DNA of 64,000 nt, from positions 1-64,000 of the forward strand of contig CAMJZA010000006.1 of the NCBI GenBank assembly GCA_946410085.1, read 5' to 3'. Of this stretch, positions 25,022 through 33,621 are shown one piece after another. Under the pieces are notes generated by a model. The model saw only the letters and a list, made by a program, of their open reading frames with translations. It did not search any database and was not told where the DNA came from. The translations under genes were made by a program, and so were the position numbers. Within the stretch, counting starts at the first letter, position 1, and each line of letters begins with the position of its first letter. The DNA comes from an uncultured Treponema sp. GTDB lineage: Bacteria; Spirochaetota; Spirochaetia; Treponematales; Treponemataceae.

Positions 25022-26986
25022 CTATTCCGTCTGCGTAAACTCTACGGTCAGCTCGCTCAGATTGATTTTTCCGGCCTTGACGCGGACCGTCCCGTTCAGG
25101 GGAACATCCCCGTTCAGGCCCATGAAGGTTTCGAGTCCGAGTGCCGGTATGAACAGCTGCGGCTGCTTGCCGCCCTTGTCCACGACGACGGCATCTCCCG
25201 TCCAGTCCGGGTGCTGCAGGAGGTAGACGAGCGTCCAGTGCATGTCTGCCTTGCGTTCTGCCTTGTGGGCAGCCTGGAATCCTGCATCTCCTTCACTTAT
25301 CCGCATCAGCATGTCATCCTTGTTTATGAGGTCCCGTCCGTCAAGGAAGGCCCGCAGCTGCTCGTGCGCCAGCAGGTCGCTGTAGCGGCGGAGGGGGCTG
25401 GTTACCTGCGTGTACATGCCCAGTCCCAGGCCGCAGTGCATGGCGGGCGAAATGCCGACTGACCGCCGGTGCATGCACCTCCGCAGGCGGAACTGCCCGG
25501 CAAGGCCTTCCGGCAGGTCGGACGGCAGCGTCGGCGCATCCTGACTGATGAAGGGGAAGGGAATGCGGTTCCTGAATGCAAAGTGAGCCGCCCCTTCGCC
25601 CGCCAGCAGCATCATCTCGCGTATCATCTCCGAGCTTTCCGTCCGCTCATCCGGTGTAATGGAAACCTGCTTGTTTTCGTCGAGCGTGATGTGAACCTGG
25701 GGAATGTCGATCATGACGGCCCCGGCCCTGACCCGCCGCTCAACGTTTTTTGCCGCAATTTCAAAAAGCTTTTTCAGCTCCGGGCTGTCCTTCATCGTGT
25801 CCGCCTGTTTGTAGCTCAGCCGTTTGACGTTGACGAGCGTCTTGAATACCGAACAGTCCGCGATGTTCCCGTCTGCGTCGAGCTTGATGCGGAAGGACAG
25901 GGCACGGCTCTGTTCCTTGAGGCCCAGGGCATAGTCTTCCAGGCAGTCTTCGGCAAGCATGCGGGCTGCCCCTTCCGGCAGGTAGAGCGTTGCCCCCCGC
26001 GCCCGTGCCGCCTTGTCGATGGAACTGTCCGGGGCGACCGTACTTGCAGGGTCGGCGATGTGGATCCAGAGGAAGGATCCGTCCCATGCGACGGCATCGT
26101 CGGGATCGGTGGAATATTCGTTGTCTATTGCGTAGGAAGTCCCTGCAACGGCCAGCCGCTCTTCATCGGGCGGGGAGGCCAGTCCTTCCGTCGCGCTCTT
26201 CATGCTCAGTCCCCAGCGGATGGGATAGGGGTTCCGCGTGATGTCCCACATGCCCGTTTCGAGCAGGAGCTTGTGGGCATTCTCCGGCGTTTCCTTGAGG
26301 TGGGCATCGTGCATCGTGCGGCTCTTGTCCGTCTTGCCGTAGGCAAGGTTTTCCACGTCGGTCATGTAGAGGGAATCTTCGGGGAGCAGCGTGCGCTCCT
26401 TGAGCCGCTTGAGGAATGCCTCCCGCTTTTCGGCTTCCTGCCCCTTTGCGTCCGCCTTCCTGACCAGTTCGTCGATTTCCGCCTGCGGGCGCGGGCAGAA
26501 CACGAGCTTGCCGTCCATCAGGGCCTTGAGGTCCTGCTTGAAGTACACCGTATTTTTGAGCGCAAGGTAGTTGCCCCAGCATTCGTCGTCGTTGAACTCC
26601 CCCCTGAACAGGGATACCAGATCCTCGAATGTGTGGGAGGCATTCGCCGTTTCTTCATCGGAAATCAGCAGTTCGTAGCATTCCCTGACCTGGTCTGCCA
26701 GCGCATTGCCGGACTCCTTCTCGTACATTGCATCTTCTGAGGGGGCATGCCGTGCAGCCCAGTCAAGGACATGTTCCAGTGAAGAAGCCATGCCGCTGCT
26801 CAGCAGGACAAAGTCCTTGAAGCGGACGCTCTGCTGGGTATACGCGGCGGGCTTTGTCGCCGTTGCGGGGGCAGCCTGGTAGCGGATGGGGAACTTTCCG
26901 TTCTCGCTTTTTCCGGTGATGACTGCTGCGGTGGATTTATATAATACAATTGTGTTCGTGTCGATTATCGTGTTGTTCGTCGCCAT
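25022..26986 (-). CDS. RNB-domain exoribonuclease (RNase II/R family)
   Basis: 654 residues. The RNB catalytic domain spans about 270-590: IDNEYSTDPDDAVAW carries the metal-binding Asp cluster, followed by LYLPEGAARMLAEDCLEDYA, SRALSFRIKLD and the C-terminal QVTSPLRRYSDLLAHEQLRA. It degrades RNA 3' to 5'. The N-terminal 250 residues are helical and unlike the cold-shock domains of RNase R, and there is no clear S1 domain at the C-terminus, so the spirochaete type differs from E. coli RNase R. The start codon is 11 bases after TGC-TACAAT on the minus strand. Confidence 0.88.
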   Translation of the reverse strand: MATNNTIIDTNTIVLYKSTAAVITGKSENGKFPIRYQAAPATATKPAAYTQQSVRFKDFVLLSSGMASSLEHVLDWAARHAPSEDAMYEKESGNALADQVRECYELLISDEETANASHTFEDLVSLFRGEFNDDECWGNYLALKNTVYFKQDLKALMDGKLVFCPRPQAEIDELVRKADAKGQEAEKREAFLKRLKERTLLPEDSLYMTDVENLAYGKTDKSRTMHDAHLKETPENAHKLLLETGMWDITRNPYPIRWGLSMKSATEGLASPPDEERLAVAGTSYAIDNEYSTDPDDAVAWDGSFLWIHIADPASTVAPDSSIDKAARARGATLYLPEGAARMLAEDCLEDYALGLKEQSRALSFRIKLDADGNIADCSVFKTLVNVKRLSYKQADTMKDSPELKKLFEIAAKNVERRVRAGAVMIDIPQVHITLDENKQVSITPDERTESSEMIREMMLLAGEGAAHFAFRNRIPFPFISQDAPTLPSDLPEGLAGQFRLRRCMHRRSVGISPAMHCGLGLGMYTQVTSPLRRYSDLLAHEQLRAFLDGRDLINKDDMLMRISEGDAGFQAAHKAERKADMHWTLVYLLQHPDWTGDAVVVDKGGKQPQLFIPALGLETFMGLNGDVPLNGTVRVKAGKINLSELTVEFTQTE

Positions 26987-27006
26987 AAGATGCGGCTATT
27001 GTAGCA
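26984..27006 (-). promoter_or_regulatory. Extended -10 promoter of the RNB gene
   Basis: TGC-TACAAT (hexamer 27003-26998), then 11 bases, then ATG 26986. The untranslated leader would be about four bases. Confidence 0.5.
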
Positions 27007-27247
27007 GAAAAGAAGGGCCGTTACAAGGCGGGCTGCCGCCGGTGCACGCCAACCGGACCGCAACTGGCAGCCCTGCGACTAACGGGGGCCGGACAGGAAC
27101 GGCAGGCCCTGTTACGGCGGCGGCCGTTCCCTTGACACGCGGGGGACGCCGGTTTATACTTTGCAGGCATCCAGGCACAGGCTGCCAGCTCAGACTGTAC
27201 CTGCTGCAAAAGCCGGTCTCTTTTACACTGGCTGAGGAAGACGTGAA

Positions 27248-28414
27248 ATGAAACTGCCCGGTACATTGCTGCCATGCGGAAATTCCGTTGTCAGCCTGCT
27301 GCATGCAAACAAACGGAACATGGAATATGCGGCTCTTGCTGTCTGTGTGTTTTACCTGCTTGTCTTTTTCCTGTATTACAGTTTCGGTTACACACCGTTT
27401 CTCCTGAAAAATTTCTGCCGGTGGGATTCTTTTCTGTATCAGTCCATAGCCGAATCCGGATACGAGTTCATACCGGTCAATGAGGTTATTTATAACGGAA
27501 ACTGCGGCTGGTTTCCCTTGTATCCCTTCCTGATTTTTCTGTTCCGGACCATTTTTCATGCAGGCTATTACTTTTCAGCGTTTCTGCTTTCTTTTTTATG
27601 CAGCTACGGGCTGCTTTTCATGCAGCTCAAGATAGCATCGGAGTTTTCAGATGACAAAGCGCATGCGGTGAAAATAGTACCGGTCTCCTTGACCTTTGTC
27701 GGCAGCATTTATCTGGCAGCTGCCTTTCCGATGAGTTTATGCCTCTTTCTGCTGCACGCTGCGATATACTGCGTATTAAAGGAGAAATACGTCCTGTCAG
27801 GGAGTTTCCTGTTCGCTGCATGTACGGCGTACAGTACGGCATTTCTCTTTTGCGGAGTTTTCGGCATTTGTTTTTTCATCGAACTGATCCAAAAAAAGAT
27901 ACACTTCCGCACCTTCCTTCTCCGTATCCTTGAAGTGCCCGTCCTCGGCTTTTCGGGCTGGGGACTGGTGCAGTTCATCATCTTTTGTTTTACCGGGAAC
28001 ATGCAGGCCTTCTTCCTGACGCAAAAGAAGTACGGGCATGGAATCCACTCTCCGCTGAAGACGCTGAGCAGTCTTATCGGGGAACTCAAAAGCGAAGACA
28101 TCGTGCTGAGCCAGCAGAGTTTTTTCTCCCTGCTTTTTTTTATTCTGGTTGTTTTTACGACCTGTGTCGTCATACGGAAGCACCTGCTGGGAAAGCGCTT
28201 GTATGTCCTGAGCTATTTCAGCATGCTCATTGTCTATCTGTTCCTTTTGATCATGGGCACGGGTGTCTCCCCGTGGAGACAGTACCTGCTGTGCAACAGC
28301 GGCGCGTTCATTCTTGCGCTGGCACCCGGAAAACGGTATTCCGTGCTTGTCCTGTGCGGAGGGTATGTATTCATAATCCTCACCAAGCTTTTTGCGGCAG
28401 GAATTATCGTTTGA
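27248..28414 (+). CDS. Polytopic membrane protein, PIG-V-like mannosyltransferase candidate
   Basis: 388 residues with about nine to ten hydrophobic helices. The first extracytoplasmic loop carries WDSFLYQSIAESGY followed by GWFPLYPFLIFLF, the pattern of the PIG-V/GT-C mannosyltransferase family, where the Asp-containing loop is catalytic. Such enzymes use lipid-linked sugars. The assignment is by motif only. GAGGAAG precedes ATG 27248. The coding sequence is noticeably less GC-rich than both neighbours, which suggests transfer. It converges on the alpha-galactosidase gene. Confidence 0.6.
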   Translation: MKLPGTLLPCGNSVVSLLHANKRNMEYAALAVCVFYLLVFFLYYSFGYTPFLLKNFCRWDSFLYQSIAESGYEFIPVNEVIYNGNCGWFPLYPFLIFLFRTIFHAGYYFSAFLLSFLCSYGLLFMQLKIASEFSDDKAHAVKIVPVSLTFVGSIYLAAAFPMSLCLFLLHAAIYCVLKEKYVLSGSFLFAACTAYSTAFLFCGVFGICFFIELIQKKIHFRTFLLRILEVPVLGFSGWGLVQFIIFCFTGNMQAFFLTQKKYGHGIHSPLKTLSSLIGELKSEDIVLSQQSFFSLLFFILVVFTTCVVIRKHLLGKRLYVLSYFSMLIVYLFLLIMGTGVSPWRQYLLCNSGAFILALAPGKRYSVLVLCGGYVFIILTKLFAAGIIV

Positions 28415-28456
28415 CGGCCCTGACGGCCTGAATTTCTGCGGACACGGCGGTATGAT

Positions 28457-28478
28457 GCGTCCCCGGAAAGGGGGACGC
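28457..28478. terminator. Hairpin between convergent genes
   Basis: GCGTCCCC and GGGGACGC form an 8-bp stem with a six-base loop between the membrane protein gene and the alpha-galactosidase gene. No T run follows. Confidence 0.35.
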
Positions 28479-28539
28479 CGGCAGAAGTCCGCGGGCGGCA
28501 GGCGGTGCAGCAGGACTGCCCCTGCCTGCTGCCGGAGCG

Positions 28540-30765
28540 TTATACTGCCGTCAGGTGGATCAGCTGGCTCTGGAAGTCGCCCCAGGGACGGCTCAGCAGC
28601 AGTCCTGCGCCTTCAAGCGTCAGTGCCGACCAGATGCCGAGGTCCTGCGTCTTGCCCAGGCTGTCTTCGGCAACGGCCCGGTAGCTTCGTGCCGGATCAA
28701 GCCCCTTGACGATGACTTTGCGCGAGTGCCGGTTGGGACGGTTGAGTACCTGTACGAGGGTAACGAGGGCTTCCGTTTTGTCCCCGGACACCAGCTCCCA
28801 TGCGTCATAGTCACCGGCGTTCTCGCGTGCACTTGCAATCCGGTAGTAGTCGCCTTCCCGTATGAGCTGGCTGCAGCGGTGGTACAGGGCAACCTGCGCG
28901 TCAATCAGGGCCTTGTCCTCATCGCTCATGCCGGTGATGTCCAGCTCGTAGCCGAAGGTTCCGGCGAGGGCCACGAAGCCCCTCGTCCTGAAGGGCGTCA
29001 TGCGGCCGCATGCCTGATTCGGACAGACGCTGATGTGCGCCCCCATCGAAGACAGGGGGTACACGAGGGCGGTGCCTTCCTGTATGGCAAGGCGTTCAAT
29101 GGCATCGGTGTCGTCCGAGCACCAGATCTGCGGACTGTAGTAGAGCATGCCTGCGTCAAAGCGGCCGCCGCCGCCCGAACAGTTTTCCAGCAGGAGCTTC
29201 GGGAAGTCCGTAATCAGCCGCTCCTGCATTTCGTACATGCCCAGGACATAGCGGTGCGACAGTTCCCCAGCCTGCTCCCTGGAAAGGCAGGCACTTCCCA
29301 GGTCGCTCAGCGGCCGGTTCATGTCCCACTTGACGTATTCGATGTTTGCGCTTTCGAGCACCTGCTTGATCTGCGCATAGATGCAGTCGCGGACTTCCCT
29401 GCGGCTGATGTCGAGCACGTACTGCTGCCGGGCCTGTCCCGGCTCCCTGCCGGCGACCTGAATGGCCCAGTCGGGATGCTGCCGGTAGAGTTCGCTGTCC
29501 GGGGAAATCATTTCCGGTTCAAACCATATTCCGAACTTGAGTCCCAGCCTGTTCACTTCGTCGACAAGGCGGGCAAGGCCGCCCGGCAGCTTGCGTTCGT
29601 TGACGAACCAGTCGCCGAGCGAGGAGTTGTCGCTGTTCCGCTGTCCGAACCAGCCGTCGTCCATGACGAGCATTTCGATGCCGTGCCGGGCGGCTTCCCG
29701 TGCAATGGAAAGCAGTTTTTCCGTATCAAAGTCAAAGAAGGTTGCTTCCCAGTTGTTTATCAGAACCGGCCGGGACCTGTCGCGCCAGCTGCTGCGTATC
29801 AGGTGCTTCCGCCACAGCTTGTGGAAGCCCTGCGACATGCCGTTCAGTCCCCGGTCCGAGTACAGCAGCACGGCTTCCGGCGTGACGAAGCGTTCGCCCG
29901 GCGCAAGCTGCCAGCTGAACGTTTCCGGGTTGATTCCCGTCACGAAGCGTATGGCGTCAAACTGGTTCAGTTCCGCCTGGGTGATGAAGTTCCCGGAGTA
30001 GACAAGGCTCAGGCCGTAGACTTCTCCCTTGTCCCAGTCCGCCCCGCGTTCGGCAAGGGCTGCAAAGTTGTTCTGCTGGTGGCTGGTCTCGCCCCTCGTT
30101 GAAGAGACGTTCGTCTTTCCGTGGTGGAGCGGAACCCGCTCGATGTGCCGCTCCCGTGCCCAGCTTCCCTGCAGGGAAATGAAGTCAAACTGCTTGTCCT
30201 GCCGGTCCATGTCCAGACACAGGGAGAGGGCCTTGCGGATTTCGAGCGTCTTGTTCCCGCAGTTCCTGATTTCTGCATGGCGGGCAACGGCGTCTATTCC
30301 GTCAAAGACCGAATAGAACAGGTCGACTTCCAGTCCCAGAATGCCGTCCGCACCGTGCAGGATGAGCGTCATGCAGTCTCTGTCGCTGCCCCAGGTCGCG
30401 GGCAGGCCTTCCAGTGCGGGCTTGCCCTGCCTGATTTCGTGCGAGCGGACGCTCAGGCTGACGGCGCTCTGGCCCTGTCCGTTGCGGATGTCCAGTGCAC
30501 TCTCACGGAAGTCTCCCGTCCCGCCGCAGGGGTATTCCCACTGGAATGCGTCAAGGAAGGAAAGCTTTTCCCGCTTGAGCTTTGAGGGGGTGAAGGGGTA
30601 CTCGTTCACTTTCAGCAGCTGCAGCAGATCGTCCTGCCTGCCCAGCTTTTTGCCGTAGTGTACGTGTCCTGCGAAGTTTTCGCCGTCTGCGAGGGCGATA
30701 TAGTAACCGCTGTTTTCCGTTTCAACGGAAAAAGTCTTGTGCTCTTTGTCGTAGCTGATGTTCAT
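28540..30765 (-). CDS. Alpha-galactosidase, GH36
   Basis: 741 residues, the usual length of bacterial GH36. The N-terminal beta-sandwich (to about 330) precedes the barrel, which contains VMDDGWFGQRN, GLKFGIWFEPEM, the nucleophile Asp in YVKWDMNR near 478 and the acid/base region in IWCSDDTDAIERL near 548. It removes alpha-1,6-galactose from raffinose-family sugars or galactomannan side chains. No signal peptide is seen, so it acts inside the cell on imported oligosaccharides. The start lies six bases after TGC-TAGAAT with no ribosome binding site. Confidence 0.95.
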   Translation of the reverse strand: MNISYDKEHKTFSVETENSGYYIALADGENFAGHVHYGKKLGRQDDLLQLLKVNEYPFTPSKLKREKLSFLDAFQWEYPCGGTGDFRESALDIRNGQGQSAVSLSVRSHEIRQGKPALEGLPATWGSDRDCMTLILHGADGILGLEVDLFYSVFDGIDAVARHAEIRNCGNKTLEIRKALSLCLDMDRQDKQFDFISLQGSWARERHIERVPLHHGKTNVSSTRGETSHQQNNFAALAERGADWDKGEVYGLSLVYSGNFITQAELNQFDAIRFVTGINPETFSWQLAPGERFVTPEAVLLYSDRGLNGMSQGFHKLWRKHLIRSSWRDRSRPVLINNWEATFFDFDTEKLLSIAREAARHGIEMLVMDDGWFGQRNSDNSSLGDWFVNERKLPGGLARLVDEVNRLGLKFGIWFEPEMISPDSELYRQHPDWAIQVAGREPGQARQQYVLDISRREVRDCIYAQIKQVLESANIEYVKWDMNRPLSDLGSACLSREQAGELSHRYVLGMYEMQERLITDFPKLLLENCSGGGGRFDAGMLYYSPQIWCSDDTDAIERLAIQEGTALVYPLSSMGAHISVCPNQACGRMTPFRTRGFVALAGTFGYELDITGMSDEDKALIDAQVALYHRCSQLIREGDYYRIASARENAGDYDAWELVSGDKTEALVTLVQVLNRPNRHSRKVIVKGLDPARSYRAVAEDSLGKTQDLGIWSALTLEGAGLLLSRPWGDFQSQLIHLTAV

Positions 30766-30780
30766 GCCCCGATTCTAGCA
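30763..30780 (-). promoter_or_regulatory. Extended -10 promoter, leaderless start of the alpha-galactosidase
   Basis: On the minus strand TGC-TAGAAT (hexamer 30777-30772) is followed by CGGGGC and then ATG 30765. Confidence 0.55.
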
Positions 30781-30852
30781 CGAAGGGGGGCATTGGACAA
30801 GGAAAAAGCGTCCTGCCGTCTTTTTTTTAGCTTAGGGCATCCGGCCCGGCCG

Positions 30853-31917
30853 TCAGTTTACGGTTGCCGAATAGACTTCCCGGTCCAGCGCATACAGGGT
30901 GAGCGTGCTGCCCTTTGCGACGGAGTAGGGAACGCTGACCCTGCCGCCGTCATGGTAGAAGGTGGCGAGCGTTGCGGTCTTTCCTTCCTGACTGCTTGAG
31001 CGGAATGTCATGGGCACGGGATAGGGATACTCGCTGATTGTCGCCGTGAGGATGCCGCTGCTCGTCTCATCGCCTTCCTTTGCGGGGGCGAAGGCGAAGT
31101 CTGCGGCGACGTGCTTCCAGATGCCGACGGTCTGGCCCGCAGCATCCTGCGCCGTAACCGTTCCCGCCTTTTCCGTTGCGGCAGCCTCGTGGCTCGTGAA
31201 ATCGAAAATAACTTTGGAGGACGAGAGGGTCTTGAGTGCATCGGATACCTTCATGCCCGAAAGGTCCGGGACCTGTGCCTGCTCTTCTTCCGTTCCCCTG
31301 CTCACGATGAGCTGGATCCGCCCGCGGTCTGTCAGGGGACTGCCTGCACGCGGCGTCTGTGCCAGTATGGTTCCCGCAGGCTTGGCGTCTTTTTTGTAGA
31401 CCGGGTCTGCAACGGTTACCGGCGAGCCTTCCGTCCCGAAGCGCTTTTTCAGGTCCGGCAGGACATCATCGATGTTCTTTCCGACAAAATCCTCCAGTCC
31501 GCTTCCTTCCGGTCCCCGGCTCACGGTCAGGGTAACCCGCCGGTAGGCCTTGACGATGGAACCGGGATCGGGATCCTGTTCCAGAATGGTCAGCTCATCG
31601 CCCGGCGTGTCGGAATAGCGCAGCTGGATTTTTGCATACAGCTCTTTCTGCTGCATTTCCAGCAGGGCGGTCGTCAGGCTCTTGCCCACGACATCCGGGA
31701 CCATGACCTTTTCCTCTCCCTGCAGGCTGGCAAAAAAGACCGCGATGCAGGCGATGACCGTGACGAGGAAGGTCAGTATCATCGTGAAGAAGAGGGGCTT
31801 GCCTCCGTATGCAAGGCCTTCGGTCTGGCTCCTGATGCCGTCCCGTATCCGGCGGCCGAAGCCTCCGCTTTTCTTTTCACCGGCGTCTGCCGTATGCAGG
31901 ATGTCTTTTTCGTCCAT
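30853..31917 (-). CDS. Membrane-anchored PASTA-domain protein
   Basis: 354 residues from ATG 31917, eight bases after AGGACAGG; a GTG two codons earlier is possible. A cytoplasmic N-terminus (about 40 residues) and one transmembrane helix (MILTFLVTVIACIAVFFASL) precede three PASTA domains: VPDVVGKSLTTALLEMQQK, LEDFVGKNIDDVLPDLKKR and VPDLSGMKVSDALKTLSSS. PASTA domains bind muropeptides or peptidoglycan. In other phyla they are attached to Ser/Thr kinases or PBPs; here there is no kinase domain. It follows def and fmt on the same strand, with a 98-base gap that may hold its own promoter. Confidence 0.88.
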   Translation of the reverse strand: MDEKDILHTADAGEKKSGGFGRRIRDGIRSQTEGLAYGGKPLFFTMILTFLVTVIACIAVFFASLQGEEKVMVPDVVGKSLTTALLEMQQKELYAKIQLRYSDTPGDELTILEQDPDPGSIVKAYRRVTLTVSRGPEGSGLEDFVGKNIDDVLPDLKKRFGTEGSPVTVADPVYKKDAKPAGTILAQTPRAGSPLTDRGRIQLIVSRGTEEEQAQVPDLSGMKVSDALKTLSSSKVIFDFTSHEAAATEKAGTVTAQDAAGQTVGIWKHVAADFAFAPAKEGDETSSGILTATISEYPYPVPMTFRSSSQEGKTATLATFYHDGGRVSVPYSVAKGSTLTLYALDREVYSATVN

Positions 31918-32015
31918 GTGCACTACCTGTCCTTATTATCTCGTACTATATATCGGTTGCTACCAGTTGTATATCGGTATATCCGTTTCCGCCTGTTTCC
32001 TGCCGGCCGGTCCTG

Positions 32016-33029
32016 CTATTCCAGGACCGAACCGATGAAATTCCGTGCTCCGTTCATGAAGGACTTGTAGTCCATCGCCTTTTTTGCCTGCCACTGCAGT
32101 TCCGTGACGAGCAGGACGCCGTCTCCCGTCTGCACCAGAATGCCGCGCTGCTTGGAGTAGGCCAGGACGGTCCCCGGGACTGCCCCGGTATTCTGCGTGA
32201 TCGACGTGTCCTGAGAGGCAACCTTGCTGGCCGCCGCCGCCTTGAGAATCCGCAGCTGAACCCCGTCCGCCATCGTGTAGCAGCCCGGCCAGGGGGTGTA
32301 GGCGCGTATCTGTGCGTCAATCTGCAGGGCGCTGTCCTGCCAGTTGATGCGTCCGTCCTCTTTCTTAATCGTCGAGCAGTAGCTCGGGGTGCCTTCCTGC
32401 GGCCGGGACGGGGGCAGTTCCCCTTCCTTTGCGACATGGCGGAGCAGGGTCGTAACGGCGATTCCCCCGAAGAGGGCAGCCTTGTTCAAAAGCAGTTCCG
32501 CCGTTTCCGTGCCCGTCAGTCCGATGCGCTCTTCATAGAGCACGTCGCCCTCGTCTATGCCGAGTACCATCTTCTGCAGGGAGAAGCCGGTTTCCGTGTC
32601 CTGATTCAATATTGCGGCGGGAACGGGCGTTGCCCCCCGGTACTTGGGCAGGAGCGAGGGGTGCAGGTTGACGACCCCGTACTTGAACATGGAAAGGAAT
32701 TTGGGGCCCAGAATATGCCCGTAGGCGAAGCAGACAAAGATGTCCGGCTTTACGGCTGAAATCGCATTCCGGGCCTCTTCCTTCAGGTGTTCCGGCGTAA
32801 ATATCCGGATGTCGTCTCCCCGTGCCCGGTTCCATATTTCCGCATACTGGGCAACTTCCGTCGGAATGAGCTCCTTGTGCCGTCCTTTTGCCGAAGGCGG
32901 GTTGGTCAGGACGGCGACAATCTTGTAGGCTTCCGACGGAACGGAGGCGGACATCGCACTGTCCTTGAGGATGAGTTCCAGTGATTTTGCGGACGCGGCG
33001 GGGCTGCCGCCGTAGAGCACTCGGAGCAT
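32016..33029 (-). CDS. fmt: Methionyl-tRNA formyltransferase
   Basis: 337 residues. The formyl-transfer core has HPSLLPKYRGATPVPAAI with the catalytic His/Asn region, followed by the catalytic Asp in LGIDEGDVLYEERI. The C-terminal tRNA-binding beta-barrel is present (YTPWPGCYTMADGVQLRIL). It formylates initiator Met-tRNA. It begins three bases after def ends, the usual def-fmt operon, which pairs formylation with deformylation. Confidence 0.95.
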   Translation of the reverse strand: MLRVLYGGSPAASAKSLELILKDSAMSASVPSEAYKIVAVLTNPPSAKGRHKELIPTEVAQYAEIWNRARGDDIRIFTPEHLKEEARNAISAVKPDIFVCFAYGHILGPKFLSMFKYGVVNLHPSLLPKYRGATPVPAAILNQDTETGFSLQKMVLGIDEGDVLYEERIGLTGTETAELLLNKAALFGGIAVTTLLRHVAKEGELPPSRPQEGTPSYCSTIKKEDGRINWQDSALQIDAQIRAYTPWPGCYTMADGVQLRILKAAAASKVASQDTSITQNTGAVPGTVLAYSKQRGILVQTGDGVLLVTELQWQAKKAMDYKSFMNGARNFIGSVLE

Positions 33030-33032
33030 GGC

Positions 33033-33578
33033 CTAGTTTTCCTTTCCTGCCTTTCTGGCTGCTTTTTTTGCGGCCTTCTGGGCTGCCCGCTCGGCCTTCC
33101 GCTTGAAGGATTCGATCGTCTTTTCCTTAAAGCTTTCGTCACCCCTGTCTATGTACAGGATGCCGTTCAGGTGATCGTTTTCGTGCTGGATGATGCGGGC
33201 AAGCAGGCCGGTTGCATCGTTGATGGTAAAGTACCTGCCCCGTTCGTTGAGCGCGGTGACGGAAATCCTTGCAGGCCGACGGATGGTCTCATTGACGCCG
33301 GGGATGGAAAGGCAGCCTTCGTCGTAGTCTTCAAGTTCCTCCGAAGTCTTGATGATTTCGGGATTGATGAAGACCCGGTTGATGTCGTCATCCGACCGCA
33401 TGACGAAAAAGCGCTTGGCAATGCCGACCTGGGGCGCTGCCAGCCCGACTCCGTTTGCGCTGACCATCGTCTCGAACATCTCGCTGAGCACGGCGCGGAA
33501 CTCGTCGTTTATTTCCTCCGGTGCGACCGGTTCGCATTTCTGCCTGAGAATCTCGTCTCCCAGTTTATAAATCTTCAT
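33033..33578 (-). CDS. def: Peptide deformylase
   Basis: 181 residues with all three motifs: GVGLAAPQVG, EGCLSIPG (metal-binding Cys) and the HExxH-type IIQHENDHLNG. It removes the N-formyl group from nascent proteins. The C-terminal 25 residues are a Lys/Ala-rich tail beyond the usual fold. The Shine-Dalgarno region on the minus strand is GAGAGGAAAG, and the same 13-base segment is repeated 18 bases further upstream (33586-33598 and 33604-33616). Confidence 0.95.
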   Translation of the reverse strand: MKIYKLGDEILRQKCEPVAPEEINDEFRAVLSEMFETMVSANGVGLAAPQVGIAKRFFVMRSDDDINRVFINPEIIKTSEELEDYDEGCLSIPGVNETIRRPARISVTALNERGRYFTINDATGLLARIIQHENDHLNGILYIDRGDESFKEKTIESFKRKAERAAQKAAKKAARKAGKEN

Positions 33579-33621
33579 TTTTCTTCTTTCCTCTCAAAAA
33601 CTGCTTTCCTCTCAAACGGCC

